This document shows positions 43,419 through 52,200 of a stretch of DNA of 64,000 bases, piece by piece. The DNA comes from Lachnospiraceae bacterium (lineage in GTDB: Bacteria > Bacillota > Clostridia > Lachnospirales > Lachnospiraceae). The position numbers were made by a program, and so were the translations under genes. The notes under the pieces were generated by a model that saw nothing but the letters and a program-made list of their open reading frames with translations, made no database searches and was not told the DNA's origin. Positions within the stretch are counted from its first letter, which is position 1. Each line of letters starts with the position of its first letter. Where the stretch lies: positions 29,527 through 93,526 of the forward strand of contig JAKSRS010000005.1 of assembly GCA_024403515.1 (NCBI GenBank), written 5' to 3'.

Positions 43419-43462
43419 ATGATAAAACTTTTAAGTAAATTTTTCAAGTTTTTAAGTAAATT
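43419..43462 (-). promoter_or_regulatory. Promoter and direct repeats before lacI/beta-mannosidase/isomerase
   Basis: Minus-strand TTGAAA (43447-43442) and TATCAT (43424-43419) with a 17-bp spacer. Two exact 13-bp copies of TTTTAAGTAAATT (plus strand, 43429-43441 and 43450-43462) lie 21 bp apart, one in the spacer and one just upstream of -35. Spacing of two helical turns suits a protein dimer, probably the LacI regulator itself. Confidence 0.7.
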
Positions 43463-43511
43463 AATTGTGGACCAAGCACCACCACTGCCGCGCGGTGCAA
43501 GGCCTCTTTCA

Positions 43512-43556
43512 CACAAAAAAATAACCAGGAGGATTTAGAACAAATCCTTCTGGTTA
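43512..43556 (-). terminator. Terminator of the copper operon, overlapping the last stop codon
   Basis: A 17-bp stem, AATAACCAGAAGGATTT against AAATCCTCCTGGTTATT, with loop GTTCT, followed by TTTTTTTGTG on the minus strand. The TAA stop of the exporter gene falls at the loop/stem junction. Confidence 0.9.
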
Positions 43557-44842
43557 TTGATGGTCTGCTGATTATTTCTTTTTCTTTTAAGTTTATTAAT
43601 GAACTGGTCGCACTCGATTACCAGTGCGAAGCCAAAAGAAATTCCCACGGCAGTAAGTGAAAGTAAAATAAGATTCTCACTTAATATCCGCCAGTCTCTT
43701 GCAAGAATTCCAAGTGCAGAATAATAAAGGTTACGCCCCGGAATCAGCGGTATACACGCCGGGATAAAGAAAACTGTCGTCGGGACTTTCACAAGGTGAG
43801 CGGAAATCTCACCGTAAATGCCTATTACAAGTGTTGCCATAAATGCCGCAACAAAAACGTCGCAGCCAAGGTATCGTGTTAATAAATATGTCGCCCAGCA
43901 AAGTCCGCCGCCAAACATTGTAATGATCATCGTCCTTGGACGGCTGTTAAATACCATGCAGTATCCAAGGGTACCTACCATAGCCGTGAGTACCTGCACT
44001 ATGTTTCTAAACAGGTTTGAAGGTACTACCGAAACTGATACAGGAGTTTTAAAACAGTACATGGCAAGAATGAATCCTGCTGCTATGGCAAATGCCTGAA
44101 GCAAACTGTCCACCAGTTTTTCAAGACTTGATATCGTATCACCGCTTAGTATGTAGCGCATTGAATTGGTTATCGCAACGCCCGGGATTAGTACCATGAT
44201 TACACCTATAAGCATGTGGTTAACATGTAAGCCCGGAATAAAGAGGTTAAAGAAGCATACTATCGATCCCGACACGAACGAGGTCAGGATATTGAAGAAT
44301 ATAAGCCCCGAACATAACGGTTTTATGTATTTTTGCATGAAGCATATTACTAAGACTGCAAGTGTTGCAATAATAGCGTCAAGGACATTTCCTCCAAAGA
44401 AAAAGGTAAGTCCAAATGTTGCTATTAACTCACCTAAATAAAATCTTACAGGATTTGCGGGCTTTCCCAAAATTTCAAGCACTCGCTTTTGTAAAACCAT
44501 GACAGGAAGCGGATTAATTGCACATTCTCTACATAGCTGGTTTAGTTCCTCAAGCCTGTAAAGATTGGTTGACTCTCTTTCTGTAATCCTTCGGCTTTGG
44601 GATATCGAATAATCTCCCGGAAATTCCGCAGTTACAAAAAGTATTGAAGTAAGCGCGTATACACTAAAATGAAGTGCCCCATACTTCTTTCCCAGTCTAT
44701 AAATACTGTCTTCGATTCGGCTAATTTCACCGCCGGCCTTATACATGGCTTCACCGATATTTAGTAACTGTCTTACCAAAATATCGGCTTCGCGGTTGCT
44801 TGATATATATTCATTTATCTTTTCATCATTAAAGTTGTTCAA
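43535..44842 (-). CDS. ThrE-like threonine/serine exporter family protein
   Basis: A 435-residue membrane protein joining the DUF1212 and DUF3815 halves of the ThrE family (YjjP and YjjB in other bacteria). Residues about 1-105 are soluble with GGEISRIEDSIYRLGKKYGA, followed by about ten membrane helices in two sets, with the pore-type motif LIPGVAITNSMRYILSGDTISS and IPACIPLIPGRNLYYS. The start is a TTG at 44842 with a perfect AAGGAG seven bases upstream and an overlap of 14 bp with capA. The frame extends to 45004 but that would overlap the upstream gene by 176 bp. Family members export threonine, serine or other small amino acids; a role with copper is not evident. It is the last gene of the csoR unit. 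Confidence 0.9.
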   Translation of the reverse strand: MNNFNDEKINEYISSNREADILVRQLLNIGEAMYKAGGEISRIEDSIYRLGKKYGALHFSVYALTSILFVTAEFPGDYSISQSRRITERESTNLYRLEELNQLCRECAINPLPVMVLQKRVLEILGKPANPVRFYLGELIATFGLTFFFGGNVLDAIIATLAVLVICFMQKYIKPLCSGLIFFNILTSFVSGSIVCFFNLFIPGLHVNHMLIGVIMVLIPGVAITNSMRYILSGDTISSLEKLVDSLLQAFAIAAGFILAMYCFKTPVSVSVVPSNLFRNIVQVLTAMVGTLGYCMVFNSRPRTMIITMFGGGLCWATYLLTRYLGCDVFVAAFMATLVIGIYGEISAHLVKVPTTVFFIPACIPLIPGRNLYYSALGILARDWRILSENLILLSLTAVGISFGFALVIECDQFINKLKRKRNNQQTINNQKDLF

Positions 44843-45995
44843 GCATAAACTCCTTAACAGCTTCCAATTTGCTTTCCTTCCAGGCTTTCTTTTCCTCTTC
44901 AAGCGAAAGCGGATAAACAAGCTGAAAGTCCAAAACTTCTCCCGGCACTCTGCCGCTACGTAAGGGCTCATAGAAATTATTATAAAAGTCCTCTTCTGTA
45001 GCATTATTAAAGATGTCGGGTTTTAAATATCTTAGCTGTCTTTTGGTATTTTCAATAAACATTTTAGCCGCAAGCGGAGCGAGTTTTTCGTACTCATTTT
45101 CATTAACATCCACAAAAATCTTAGGAAGGCCTGCAGCTAAGACGTGGTCAGTTTCACGATCAATTCTTATCCCAAAAGGTTCAAAAGAAAAACTTTCTTC
45201 TGTAAAGTTAAGTTTAACAAACAAACCCTTTTCTGTATTGAACTGCGAACGCTGATAGTCTGTATCAAAAACAAAATTTCCAAGTGAATAGAAAATAACT
45301 TTACCGGGAAATGTCTCGTAGTTCATCGGAACATGCGGATGATGTGATACGACTATATCGGCTCCCATATCTAAGTAGTCGATATAACGCTTCCTTACGT
45401 AAGGTGAAGGAAGTGCCGTAAACTCCTCACCGCCATGCGCCACAACAATACACCATCGACAGGTCTTTTTAATTTCGTCGATTCGACTTTTAATAAGTTC
45501 CATGTCGCTCCAGCTAAAGCAACCGGGTGTATCCTCAGAAGCCTTTCTACATGCCCTTTGGTAGCCAACGCCAATCATACCGATTCCGCCTGCTTCGGGG
45601 AATATTACCGGCTTTGAGGCTTCATCAAGGTTCATTCCGGCGCCAAGTGTCTTTACACCTGCCTTGACAGCCTCGGAAAGTGTATCTTCCATCCCTGCGG
45701 CACCGCTGTCCATTATGTGATTATTACAGATATTCCAGACGTCTGCCCCTATCTTATTAAAGAAAGTTACTGCCGCAGGGTCCATGCTATGCTGCAGGGC
45801 CTTAACGCCATTTTTAACCTCTACCTTGTCTCCTTTAGATAAGGGTCCTTCCACATTAATGATTAGATGATCGGTATCCTGAAGGTAGTTAAGTACATCT
45901 GAAGAAAGAAGGTTTTCATCCTCCCACTTTCGATCCATGTACTTATCAAAGCCTATATCGCCTGTAAATAATAATGAAGTCTTATCTTTCATCAT
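44829..45995 (-). CDS. CapA/PGA_cap-family metallophosphatase-like protein
   Basis: A 388-residue protein with the calcineurin-like fold of the CapA (poly-gamma-glutamate capsule) family. Seen motifs are LLFTGDIGFDKYMD, LIINVEGPLS, WNICNNHIMDSGAAGMEDTL, CRWCIVVAHGGEEF and DIVVSHHPHVPMNYETF with the paired His. There is no signal peptide or membrane anchor, unlike CapA of Bacillus anthracis, so it probably acts inside the cell on a phosphate or amide substrate. It starts at TAATG, overlapping the copA stop by one base, and ends overlapping the exporter gene, so it is a genuine member of the csoR-copA operon. Its function there is not known. Confidence 0.85.
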   Translation of the reverse strand: MMKDKTSLLFTGDIGFDKYMDRKWEDENLLSSDVLNYLQDTDHLIINVEGPLSKGDKVEVKNGVKALQHSMDPAAVTFFNKIGADVWNICNNHIMDSGAAGMEDTLSEAVKAGVKTLGAGMNLDEASKPVIFPEAGGIGMIGVGYQRACRKASEDTPGCFSWSDMELIKSRIDEIKKTCRWCIVVAHGGEEFTALPSPYVRKRYIDYLDMGADIVVSHHPHVPMNYETFPGKVIFYSLGNFVFDTDYQRSQFNTEKGLFVKLNFTEESFSFEPFGIRIDRETDHVLAAGLPKIFVDVNENEYEKLAPLAAKMFIENTKRQLRYLKPDIFNNATEEDFYNNFYEPLRSGRVPGEVLDFQLVYPLSLEEEKKAWKESKLEAVKEFMLEQL

Positions 45996-46198
45996 TACTT
46001 AATTCCTACGTATTCGTAGCCGGCTTCTGTTACTGCAGCCTTAATAGCGTCTTCTGAAACTTCCTTATTTGTTGTGATTGAAACAGAATTGGTTTCGTGA
46101 TTAGCAACTGCTTCTACGATTCCGTCAACTTTTTCAAGTGCTGCCTTAACGTGCGCTTCACAATGATGACACATCATCTGATTTACTGTAATTTCCAT
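45995..46198 (-). CDS. In-frame nested CopZ-like copper chaperone within copA
   Basis: The last 67 codons of copA form a complete heavy-metal-associated (HMA) domain, MEITVNQMMCHHCEAHV with the CxxC copper site. The ATG at 46198 is preceded by GGAGG at eight-base spacing (GGAGGATTTTAAAATG), as good as any ribosome binding site in the window. So a free CopZ-like chaperone may be made as well as the fused domain. Seen directly: the site and start. Inferred: its use. Confidence 0.6.
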   Translation of the reverse strand: MEITVNQMMCHHCEAHVKAALEKVDGIVEAVANHETNSVSITTNKEVSEDAIKAAVTEAGYEYVGIK

Positions 46199-48514
46199 TT
46201 TAAAATCCTCCATATTGTCTATTTCTTTTTGTATTATATCGATGCTTATTGCACTCTTTCTTCGGCCTTTATTACCTGCCTTTTTATTCAGTTTAAAGAA
46301 GTTGATCCTAAGGGCGTTGGAAACAACTATGAAACTTGATAGACTCATAGCCGCCGCGCCAAACATAGGCTTTAGTGTCCATCCGAAAACCGGAATCCAC
46401 ACACCCGCTGCAAGGGGTATACCAATTATATTAAAGATAAAAGCCCAAAACAAGTTTTCATGAATATTTGTAAGGGTAAATCTGCTAAGTTTTATGGCTG
46501 CGGCCACGTCCGAAAGTCGGCTCTTCATAAGAACAATGTCAGCCGCATCTATCGCAACATCCGTTCCGGCCCCTATCGCTATTCCGATATCAGCTCTTGT
46601 AAGCGCCGGTGCATCATTTATTCCATCACCAACCATTGCTACTTTACCATATTTTTGTAGCATACGAATTACTGTTTCTTTAGTCGCAGGCTTAACATTT
46701 GCAACGACATCGTCTACGCCAGCCTGATTAGCTATTGCCCTTGCGGTCTTTTCATTATCGCCCGTAAGCATGACAACCATAAGTCCAAGGTTTTTAAGTT
46801 CTTCTATGGCCTCGGCGCTGTCTTCTTTTATCGTATCTGCTACTGTTATGACTCCATAAACTTTTCCACCGCCTGCAAAGTACAAAGGTGTGTGGCCCTT
46901 CGCCGCAAAAGAATCAGCCTTTTCTTTAAGGATATCAAGCTGCTTCAAAAGAGCATCCTCAGGTCTTTCACCATTCAAAATATTTGCCTTTATAAAGTCA
47001 TAGTTTCCCGCAAAGATAGTTATCTTTTCTTCTGTTATTATATCGCCCTTAATTCCATTTCCGGGAAATGTTTCGTAGTTCTCAATTCGGATATCGATGG
47101 GCTCTTTCTTTGGCTCATAATAATCTACTATAGCTCTCGATAGAGGATGCTCGCTCTTTCTTTCCAAGACATATGCATTCAAAAGAAGGTCTTCGGCAGA
47201 GATTCCCTCGGCAGTTATTACAGAAGTCACCTCAGGCTGACCTTTGGTGATTGTTCCTGTTTTATCAAGAGCTACTATGTCGATTTTTCCGGTTTCTTCA
47301 AGTGAAACTGCTGTTTTAAAAAGGATTCCATGCTTGGCGCCAAGACCGTTTCCGACCATAATCGCTACGGGTGTCGCAAGGCCCAAAGCACAGGGGCAAC
47401 TGATTACAAGCACAGAAACCGCTCTTGTAAGCGCGTATCCGAAGTCTTCGCCTAAAAGAAGCCATGCGACAAATGTAACAAGTGCTATGCCAAGAACACA
47501 CGGCACAAAGACGCCTGAAACCTTGTCGGCAATCTTGGCTATCGGAGCCTTTCCGGCTGCGGCATCGCTTACCATCTGAATTATCTGGGAAAGTGTCGTA
47601 TCCTCGCCTATTCTGGTTGCTTTGCAAACTATGTAGCCTGACTTACTGATTGTTGCAGTTGAAACGCTATCACCAACTTTTTTATCTACAGGGACACTTT
47701 CGCCGGTAAGCACGGCCTCATCGATTGCCGCAAAACCTTCAATGATTTTACCGTCCACGGGAATGCTCTCGCCCGCTTTTACAATAAATGTGTCCGAAAC
47801 CTTTACATCTTCGACCAGAACCTCGACTTCATCGCCATTCTTTAAAAGTCTGGCAGTTTTGGGTGCAAGATTCATAAGTTCCTTTAACGCATCTGTGGTT
47901 CGGCCCTTAGAACGCGCCTCAAGATATTTTCCAACCGTTATAAGCGTAAGAATCATCGCCGCCGATTCAAAATAGTAGTTGTCCATGTCCTGAGTGGTGA
48001 TTAAAGTCGCCAAACTATAAATAAACGATGCACCACTGCCCATGGCAATCAAAGTATCCATGTTTGGTGCCTTATGCATAAGGCCCTTAAAACCGTTTAC
48101 GAAAAACTTTCGGTTTATTATCATCACGGCCGCCGAAAGGACCATCTCATACAATCCCATCGCATATCTATTGCTATGAAGCAGCGCCGGTGCAGGCCAG
48201 TTCCACATCATATGCCCCATCGACACATACATAAGTGGCAAAAGAACTGCTACCGAAGCGATTAGTCTTTTTAAGATTTTAGGGCTTTCAGTATCTTTCA
48301 GATCATCATTCTCATTCTTAGGAAGAAAAGCTTTATATCCGGCTCTACTAACTGCGTCCATAATAGTTTCAGGATTAACATCCCCTTCAACTACCATCGA
48401 GTTTGTAAGTAAGCTCACATTACAACTTTCAACACCGCTAACTCCAAGAACTGATTTTTCAACTTTGGCTGAGCATGCCGCACAGCTCATTCCTGTAACT
48501 TTGTATTGTTGCAT
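45995..48514 (-). CDS. copA: Copper-exporting P1B-type ATPase with extra C-terminal HMA domain
   Basis: An 839-residue Cu(I) pump. Residues about 1-68 are an N-terminal HMA domain with GMSCAACSAKVEKS. Eight membrane helices follow, with the ion-binding SCPCALGLATPVA, the phosphorylation site DKTGTITKG, the HP-type locus SEHPLSRAIV, VVMLTGDNEKTARAIA and MVGDGINDAPALTRADIGIAIG. After the normal C-terminus (FKLNKKAGNKGRR) a 25-residue linker leads into a second HMA domain (773-839, MMCHHC). The start is the ATG at 48514 with GGAGG five bases upstream; an ATG four codons earlier contains that site. Copper regulation by CsoR is expected, given csoR 60 bp upstream and the paired CsoR operators. Confidence 0.96.
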   Translation of the reverse strand: MQQYKVTGMSCAACSAKVEKSVLGVSGVESCNVSLLTNSMVVEGDVNPETIMDAVSRAGYKAFLPKNENDDLKDTESPKILKRLIASVAVLLPLMYVSMGHMMWNWPAPALLHSNRYAMGLYEMVLSAAVMIINRKFFVNGFKGLMHKAPNMDTLIAMGSGASFIYSLATLITTQDMDNYYFESAAMILTLITVGKYLEARSKGRTTDALKELMNLAPKTARLLKNGDEVEVLVEDVKVSDTFIVKAGESIPVDGKIIEGFAAIDEAVLTGESVPVDKKVGDSVSTATISKSGYIVCKATRIGEDTTLSQIIQMVSDAAAGKAPIAKIADKVSGVFVPCVLGIALVTFVAWLLLGEDFGYALTRAVSVLVISCPCALGLATPVAIMVGNGLGAKHGILFKTAVSLEETGKIDIVALDKTGTITKGQPEVTSVITAEGISAEDLLLNAYVLERKSEHPLSRAIVDYYEPKKEPIDIRIENYETFPGNGIKGDIITEEKITIFAGNYDFIKANILNGERPEDALLKQLDILKEKADSFAAKGHTPLYFAGGGKVYGVITVADTIKEDSAEAIEELKNLGLMVVMLTGDNEKTARAIANQAGVDDVVANVKPATKETVIRMLQKYGKVAMVGDGINDAPALTRADIGIAIGAGTDVAIDAADIVLMKSRLSDVAAAIKLSRFTLTNIHENLFWAFIFNIIGIPLAAGVWIPVFGWTLKPMFGAAAMSLSSFIVVSNALRINFFKLNKKAGNKGRRKSAISIDIIQKEIDNMEDFKMEITVNQMMCHHCEAHVKAALEKVDGIVEAVANHETNSVSITTNKEVSEDAIKAAVTEAGYEYVGIK

Positions 48515-48574
48515 ATTTGCCTCCATGTATACCTGTAAGTTTTTATTGTTGCATCTTCTACGTGTATACCTTTA

Positions 48575-48955
48575 CTACTTCATAAGTTTCTGCAATGTTT
48601 CCACAAGCTCATCTACTACTTCATCGTTGCCGTTTCGAATATTGTCAGCAACACAGCTTTTAACATGGTTTGCCAGTAAGACCTTATTGAAACTATTCAA
48701 AGCACTTGTTATTGCCTGAACCTGAATCAAAATATCAGGGCAGTAAGCATCTTTTTCAAGCATCCCTTCTACTCCCCTGACCTGACCTTCAATCCTCTTA
48801 AGCCTGTTTATAAGGTCCTTTCTCTCTTTTTCATCTCGCATTTTGTGCTTGCCCGAGCAATGTGGGCAGGTTTGTTCTAGTACGTCATTGTTTTCCATAG
48901 ATATATCACCACTTTCCTTTAAAGCATTATTATCTTCCATCGATATGTTATTCAT
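48575..48955 (-). CDS. csoR: Copper-sensing repressor CsoR
   Basis: A 126-residue member of the CsoR/RcnR (DUF156) family. The all-helical core has LINRLKRIEGQVRGVEGMLEKDAYCPDILIQ and LLANHVKSCVAD, giving the Cys, His, Cys set that binds Cu(I). The long polar N-terminus includes CPHCSGKHKMRDEKERK. I place the start at ATG 48955; ATGs at 48940 and 48898 are alternatives and a TTG at 48970 is less likely. The start overlaps the stop of an upstream 41-codon frame. Without copper the protein should sit on the two palindromes at 49072-49122 and repress its own operon, which includes copA. Confidence 0.93.
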   Translation of the reverse strand: MNNISMEDNNALKESGDISMENNDVLEQTCPHCSGKHKMRDEKERKDLINRLKRIEGQVRGVEGMLEKDAYCPDILIQVQAITSALNSFNKVLLANHVKSCVADNIRNGNDEVVDELVETLQKLMK

Positions 48956-49073
48956 CGGTTTTTTTTGCAATAGCTTTGGTTAGATTTGTATCACCTATAG
49001 TTTCGGCTTGCCTGGCTTCACCTATAATCCCGGCTTGCCTAGCTTCACCTATAGTTCCGGCAATCAGCCGCAT
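48948..49073 (-). CDS. Putative 41-residue leader peptide with 9-residue repeats, before csoR
   Basis: From the ATG at 49073 to the TAA at 48948 runs an open frame that begins MRLIAGTIGEARQAG. It contains tandem 9-residue units (IGEARQAGI, IGEARQAET, IGDTNLTKA) encoded by 27-bp DNA repeats. The stop overlaps the csoR ATG (ATGAATAA), as in coupled genes. The start codon lies within the second CsoR palindrome, some 19 nt after the expected transcription start; the only Shine-Dalgarno-like element, GCGGGGG, is too close to be convincing. It may be a regulatory leader peptide or only a repeat-bearing leader RNA. Confidence 0.4.
   Translation of the reverse strand: MRLIAGTIGEARQAGIIGEARQAETIGDTNLTKAIAKKTDE
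48992..49061. repeat. Three 27-bp tandem repeats in the csoR leader
   Basis: Units start at 48992, 49019 and 49046 on the plus strand, each opening CACCTATA and carrying CGGCTTGCCT(G/A)GCTT; the third is cut short after CGGC. The unit is a multiple of three and keeps the leader frame open. Confidence 0.85.
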
Positions 49074-49127
49074 ACCCCCGCGGGGTATTTATATCATCTT
49101 TATATACCCCCTAGGGGTATATGTCAA
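49072..49127 (-). promoter_or_regulatory. csoR-copA promoter with two CsoR operators
   Basis: Minus-strand TTGACA (49127-49122) and TATAAA (49104-49099) are 17 bp apart. One palindrome of type TACCCC-TA-GGGGGTA fills the spacer (49102-49122) and a second, ATACCCCCGCGGGGTAT, lies at 49072-49088, around +5 to +20. Both match the GC-rich CsoR operator core (TACCC...GGGTA) known from copZA in Bacillus. Their centres are about 32 bp apart, three helical turns. Confidence 0.9.
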
Positions 49128-49181
49128 GTGGTGGGTTAGTTTAGTCCCTATACAAATCGCAATAAATACTTGTTTATATAG

Positions 49182-49262
49182 AAAAAGCAGCCTCATTGAT
49201 ATGTACCCTCTTTACTGGACAACCAGTAAAGAGGGTACATATCACATCGAGGCTGCTTTTAA
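49182..49262 (-). terminator. Exceptionally long hairpin terminator after the surface protease gene
   Basis: Outer arms AAAAGCAGCCTC/GAGGCTGCTTTT and inner arms TGATATGTACCCTCTTTACTGG-type halves pair almost without mismatch around ACAA, giving a stem of roughly 34-36 bp, followed on the minus strand by TTTTTCTATAT. It ends the 49288-52596 gene. Confidence 0.85.
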
Positions 49263-49287
49263 AAAACATTACTAGTATGATATAAAA

Positions 49288-52200
49288 CTATTTCACTGTT
49301 ATATATTTACTTGCTGACCAGGCGCCATAAATTTTCTCTTTACCCTGTGTCTTGTAGGCTCTAAGTCTTACGTAGTATTTCTTTTTACTTGTAAGCTTTG
49401 TAATGTCCTTGGTTACTGTTGAGGCCTTGGATATATTTACGCTTACAGTACTCTTTGCAGGAAATTTACTATTTAATGAACATTCAATTTCATATCCTGT
49501 TACGTATGCATTCTTAGCCCACTTAACATTAATCTTACCCTTAGATGTTGTAAGCTTTGAAATTGTCATCTTAGCAGGCGTAACGTAAATCGTAACCTTC
49601 TTAGTTGCTGTTGTATAGTTTGTTGCCGAAGCAGTTACTGTTATTACAGCTTTACCTGTAAAGTTCTTAGGTATTGTTACTTTTCCGGCTGCGTCAACCT
49701 TGACATTTTTATTGTCAGACGCAAACTTAAGAGTTCCAACATTCTTGGAAACTTTAAGGGCAATTGTCTGAACCTTGGCCGACATGGTCTTTGTGTACTT
49801 GTCAGTCACAGTAAGTTTTATTGTACCCTTTTCAATAGTAAACGACTTAGTTATCGAGCCTTTTATAAGTTTGCTTGAAGAGTTCGCCTTAATAGTTACC
49901 TTGCCGGTTCCGGGATTAGTATTATTTGAATAAGAAACTGTATACTCCGATGAGGCAATAGTCTTACCTGAATTCTTCACTGTTACTGTAGGTTTAAGTG
50001 CCTTTCCTGTGTAAGACATCTTGGTAGCAGAAAGGGTTACAGTACACTTACTAAGGTCAACCGGACCCGCGGGTGGAATTGTAACTGTCACTTTAGTTGC
50101 TGCTTCACTTTCAACACTTCCATAAGTTGAATGCGCTGCTTTAATTGAAAAGGTATATGTTCCGGCTGAAAGTCCGCTCATTACATATGAAGAAGAACTA
50201 CCCGCTACCGTTACAGAGGTTCCCTTAGTTTCGTTTGTAATAATGTAGTTTTCTACTCTCTTGCCGTAATCGCTATCATTTAAACGTGTCCATGACAGAT
50301 TTACCGAATTAGTAGTTACATTTGCTGCTTTAAAACCACTTACAGCAGGAAACGGAGTCATGACAGTAATCGAATCCGAGAAATTTTTTGTGCTGGAATA
50401 TCGAACGCCAAAGAACTTATCTCCCTTAGCTCTTAGGCTAGGATAATAACTTGTTCCCGGTTTTAATCCTGTAAGTGTAGCCGTGTTTGTTGAAACAGTA
50501 GCAGCGGGAAGATCAAGCCAAACATCGTATTCTCTTACGTTTACTCCTGCATTCCACGAAAGTGTAATACTTGTACTGGTCTTTGAGACAAGTCTTAGTC
50601 CTGTGATTGTATCAAGCGGATTATCCAAAAATCTGTAGTCTGAAGCCAGACTTTCAACCTTTACTCCACTATACTTTTTGAAAGCAGTGACCTTAACCTG
50701 ATAGCATATGCCTGGCTCAAGTGTCTGAGGCATGAAAGAAAATTTGTTATTTCCATCTACAGTTATATCGCTTCTTTCAATTGATCCCATAAATTCATAA
50801 GGATCACTTTCATTTGTTCTTGCATATAGATTGTAGCCATCTGCAGTCGGATCATCTGTCACAAACAGTTCATCGCCATAAGTCGATATGCTGATGTTCG
50901 GCTTTGGCGGAGCACCCTCAACATGTACCGTGCAAGTCGCTGTCTGTCCGTTTGCTGACGCGGTTATAGTCGTTGTTCCTGTAGCAACAGGTACAATTCG
51001 TCCGCTAGGTTCCACTGTAGCCACACTTGTATCCGACGATGACCAGGAAATCTTGGCATACTGAGCGCCAGCTGGCGCTATAGTAAGTGGTAAAATCATT
51101 CCGGGTGCAGATAATGCCATATATTCATCTGAGTTGGCAAAAGAAAGTGAAGTCACAGCCGAAACTGTGTCATTACAAGTGAATGCCTTTATCTGAGACG
51201 CTACTCCCTCAAGGTCCGTCATATCTTTCCATATACCAACATTTCTGAATGATTTTCCGGCATCTGTAAGATGAGGAATTCCCAAACTACCACTGTTTTC
51301 TGCTGAAACACCCAGCTCTTTTCCACTGGAATTCTTGTTACTTACTACTACTGAAAACTTTGTACCTTCCGCAAGCGAAACATCAAATCCTTCGACGGTA
51401 ATGTATCCGGGATTAGTATAACTACCTGTGATAGTCTTAACGAGTTTACCGCTTTCAGGATTAGCAGAATCTACAAGGTCAGTATATATTTTAATCGTAT
51501 AGTTTCCGTTTGGTTCATAGGTAATAAAAGAAATTGCTTTTAGTTTTTCGTACCCTGAAGGATTTGCACTAACTTCAAAAACATTAGCTGTGACCCATTT
51601 ATTGTTTCCATTTGTAGCTGTAAAATCATAATCAACAGGAGCCATTTCGTTATTGCTCGTTGCCCCTGTTATTATTCCCGTAATATCATTGTCGTACTGA
51701 TAGTTGTTATCGTACTCACCAGCCGGCACCATATCATATGCAAAAAGCCACCTTGCCAAAGTAGCATCTTCATAAGAAATGTAAAAAAAACCATTGTCTC
51801 CAAAAGAAGTTCCCCAGCTGTTCTTGGCAATCCAGGCACCGGGTTTTGAAGGCTTATTGGGCAAACTTGAAAAATTATTAAAATTGTCATCCCAACCTAC
51901 GATGACTATTTCATGATCCGTTTGTTCTTTATCTTTATGATAAACGCTATAATTTGCTGAATCGTAGTGTTCAGCACTCCATTTTAAAAAGCCACCATCT
52001 GCGTAAAAGCCTGCGACTACTCCACCATGATCAAGGATAGCCTTTTTTACATCGCTTTTGGATTTAATATCTATAATATATGCATTCTTTAAAACATATG
52101 CATTCTTAGTATATTCTATAGTTTCCTTGTCCGAATCAGACATACCGGAAAAGAACGCTGTTCCGGATGTATATGGAGCATCGGATTCATTAACAAGTCC

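Noticed and set aside
44843..45004. Longer exporter protein starting at 45004
   Set aside because: It overlaps the CapA-like gene by 176 bp, and a strong ribosome binding site favours the TTG at 44842.
48992..49061. 27-bp repeats as a small CRISPR array
   Set aside because: The units are contiguous without spacers, only two and a half copies exist and no cas genes are near.
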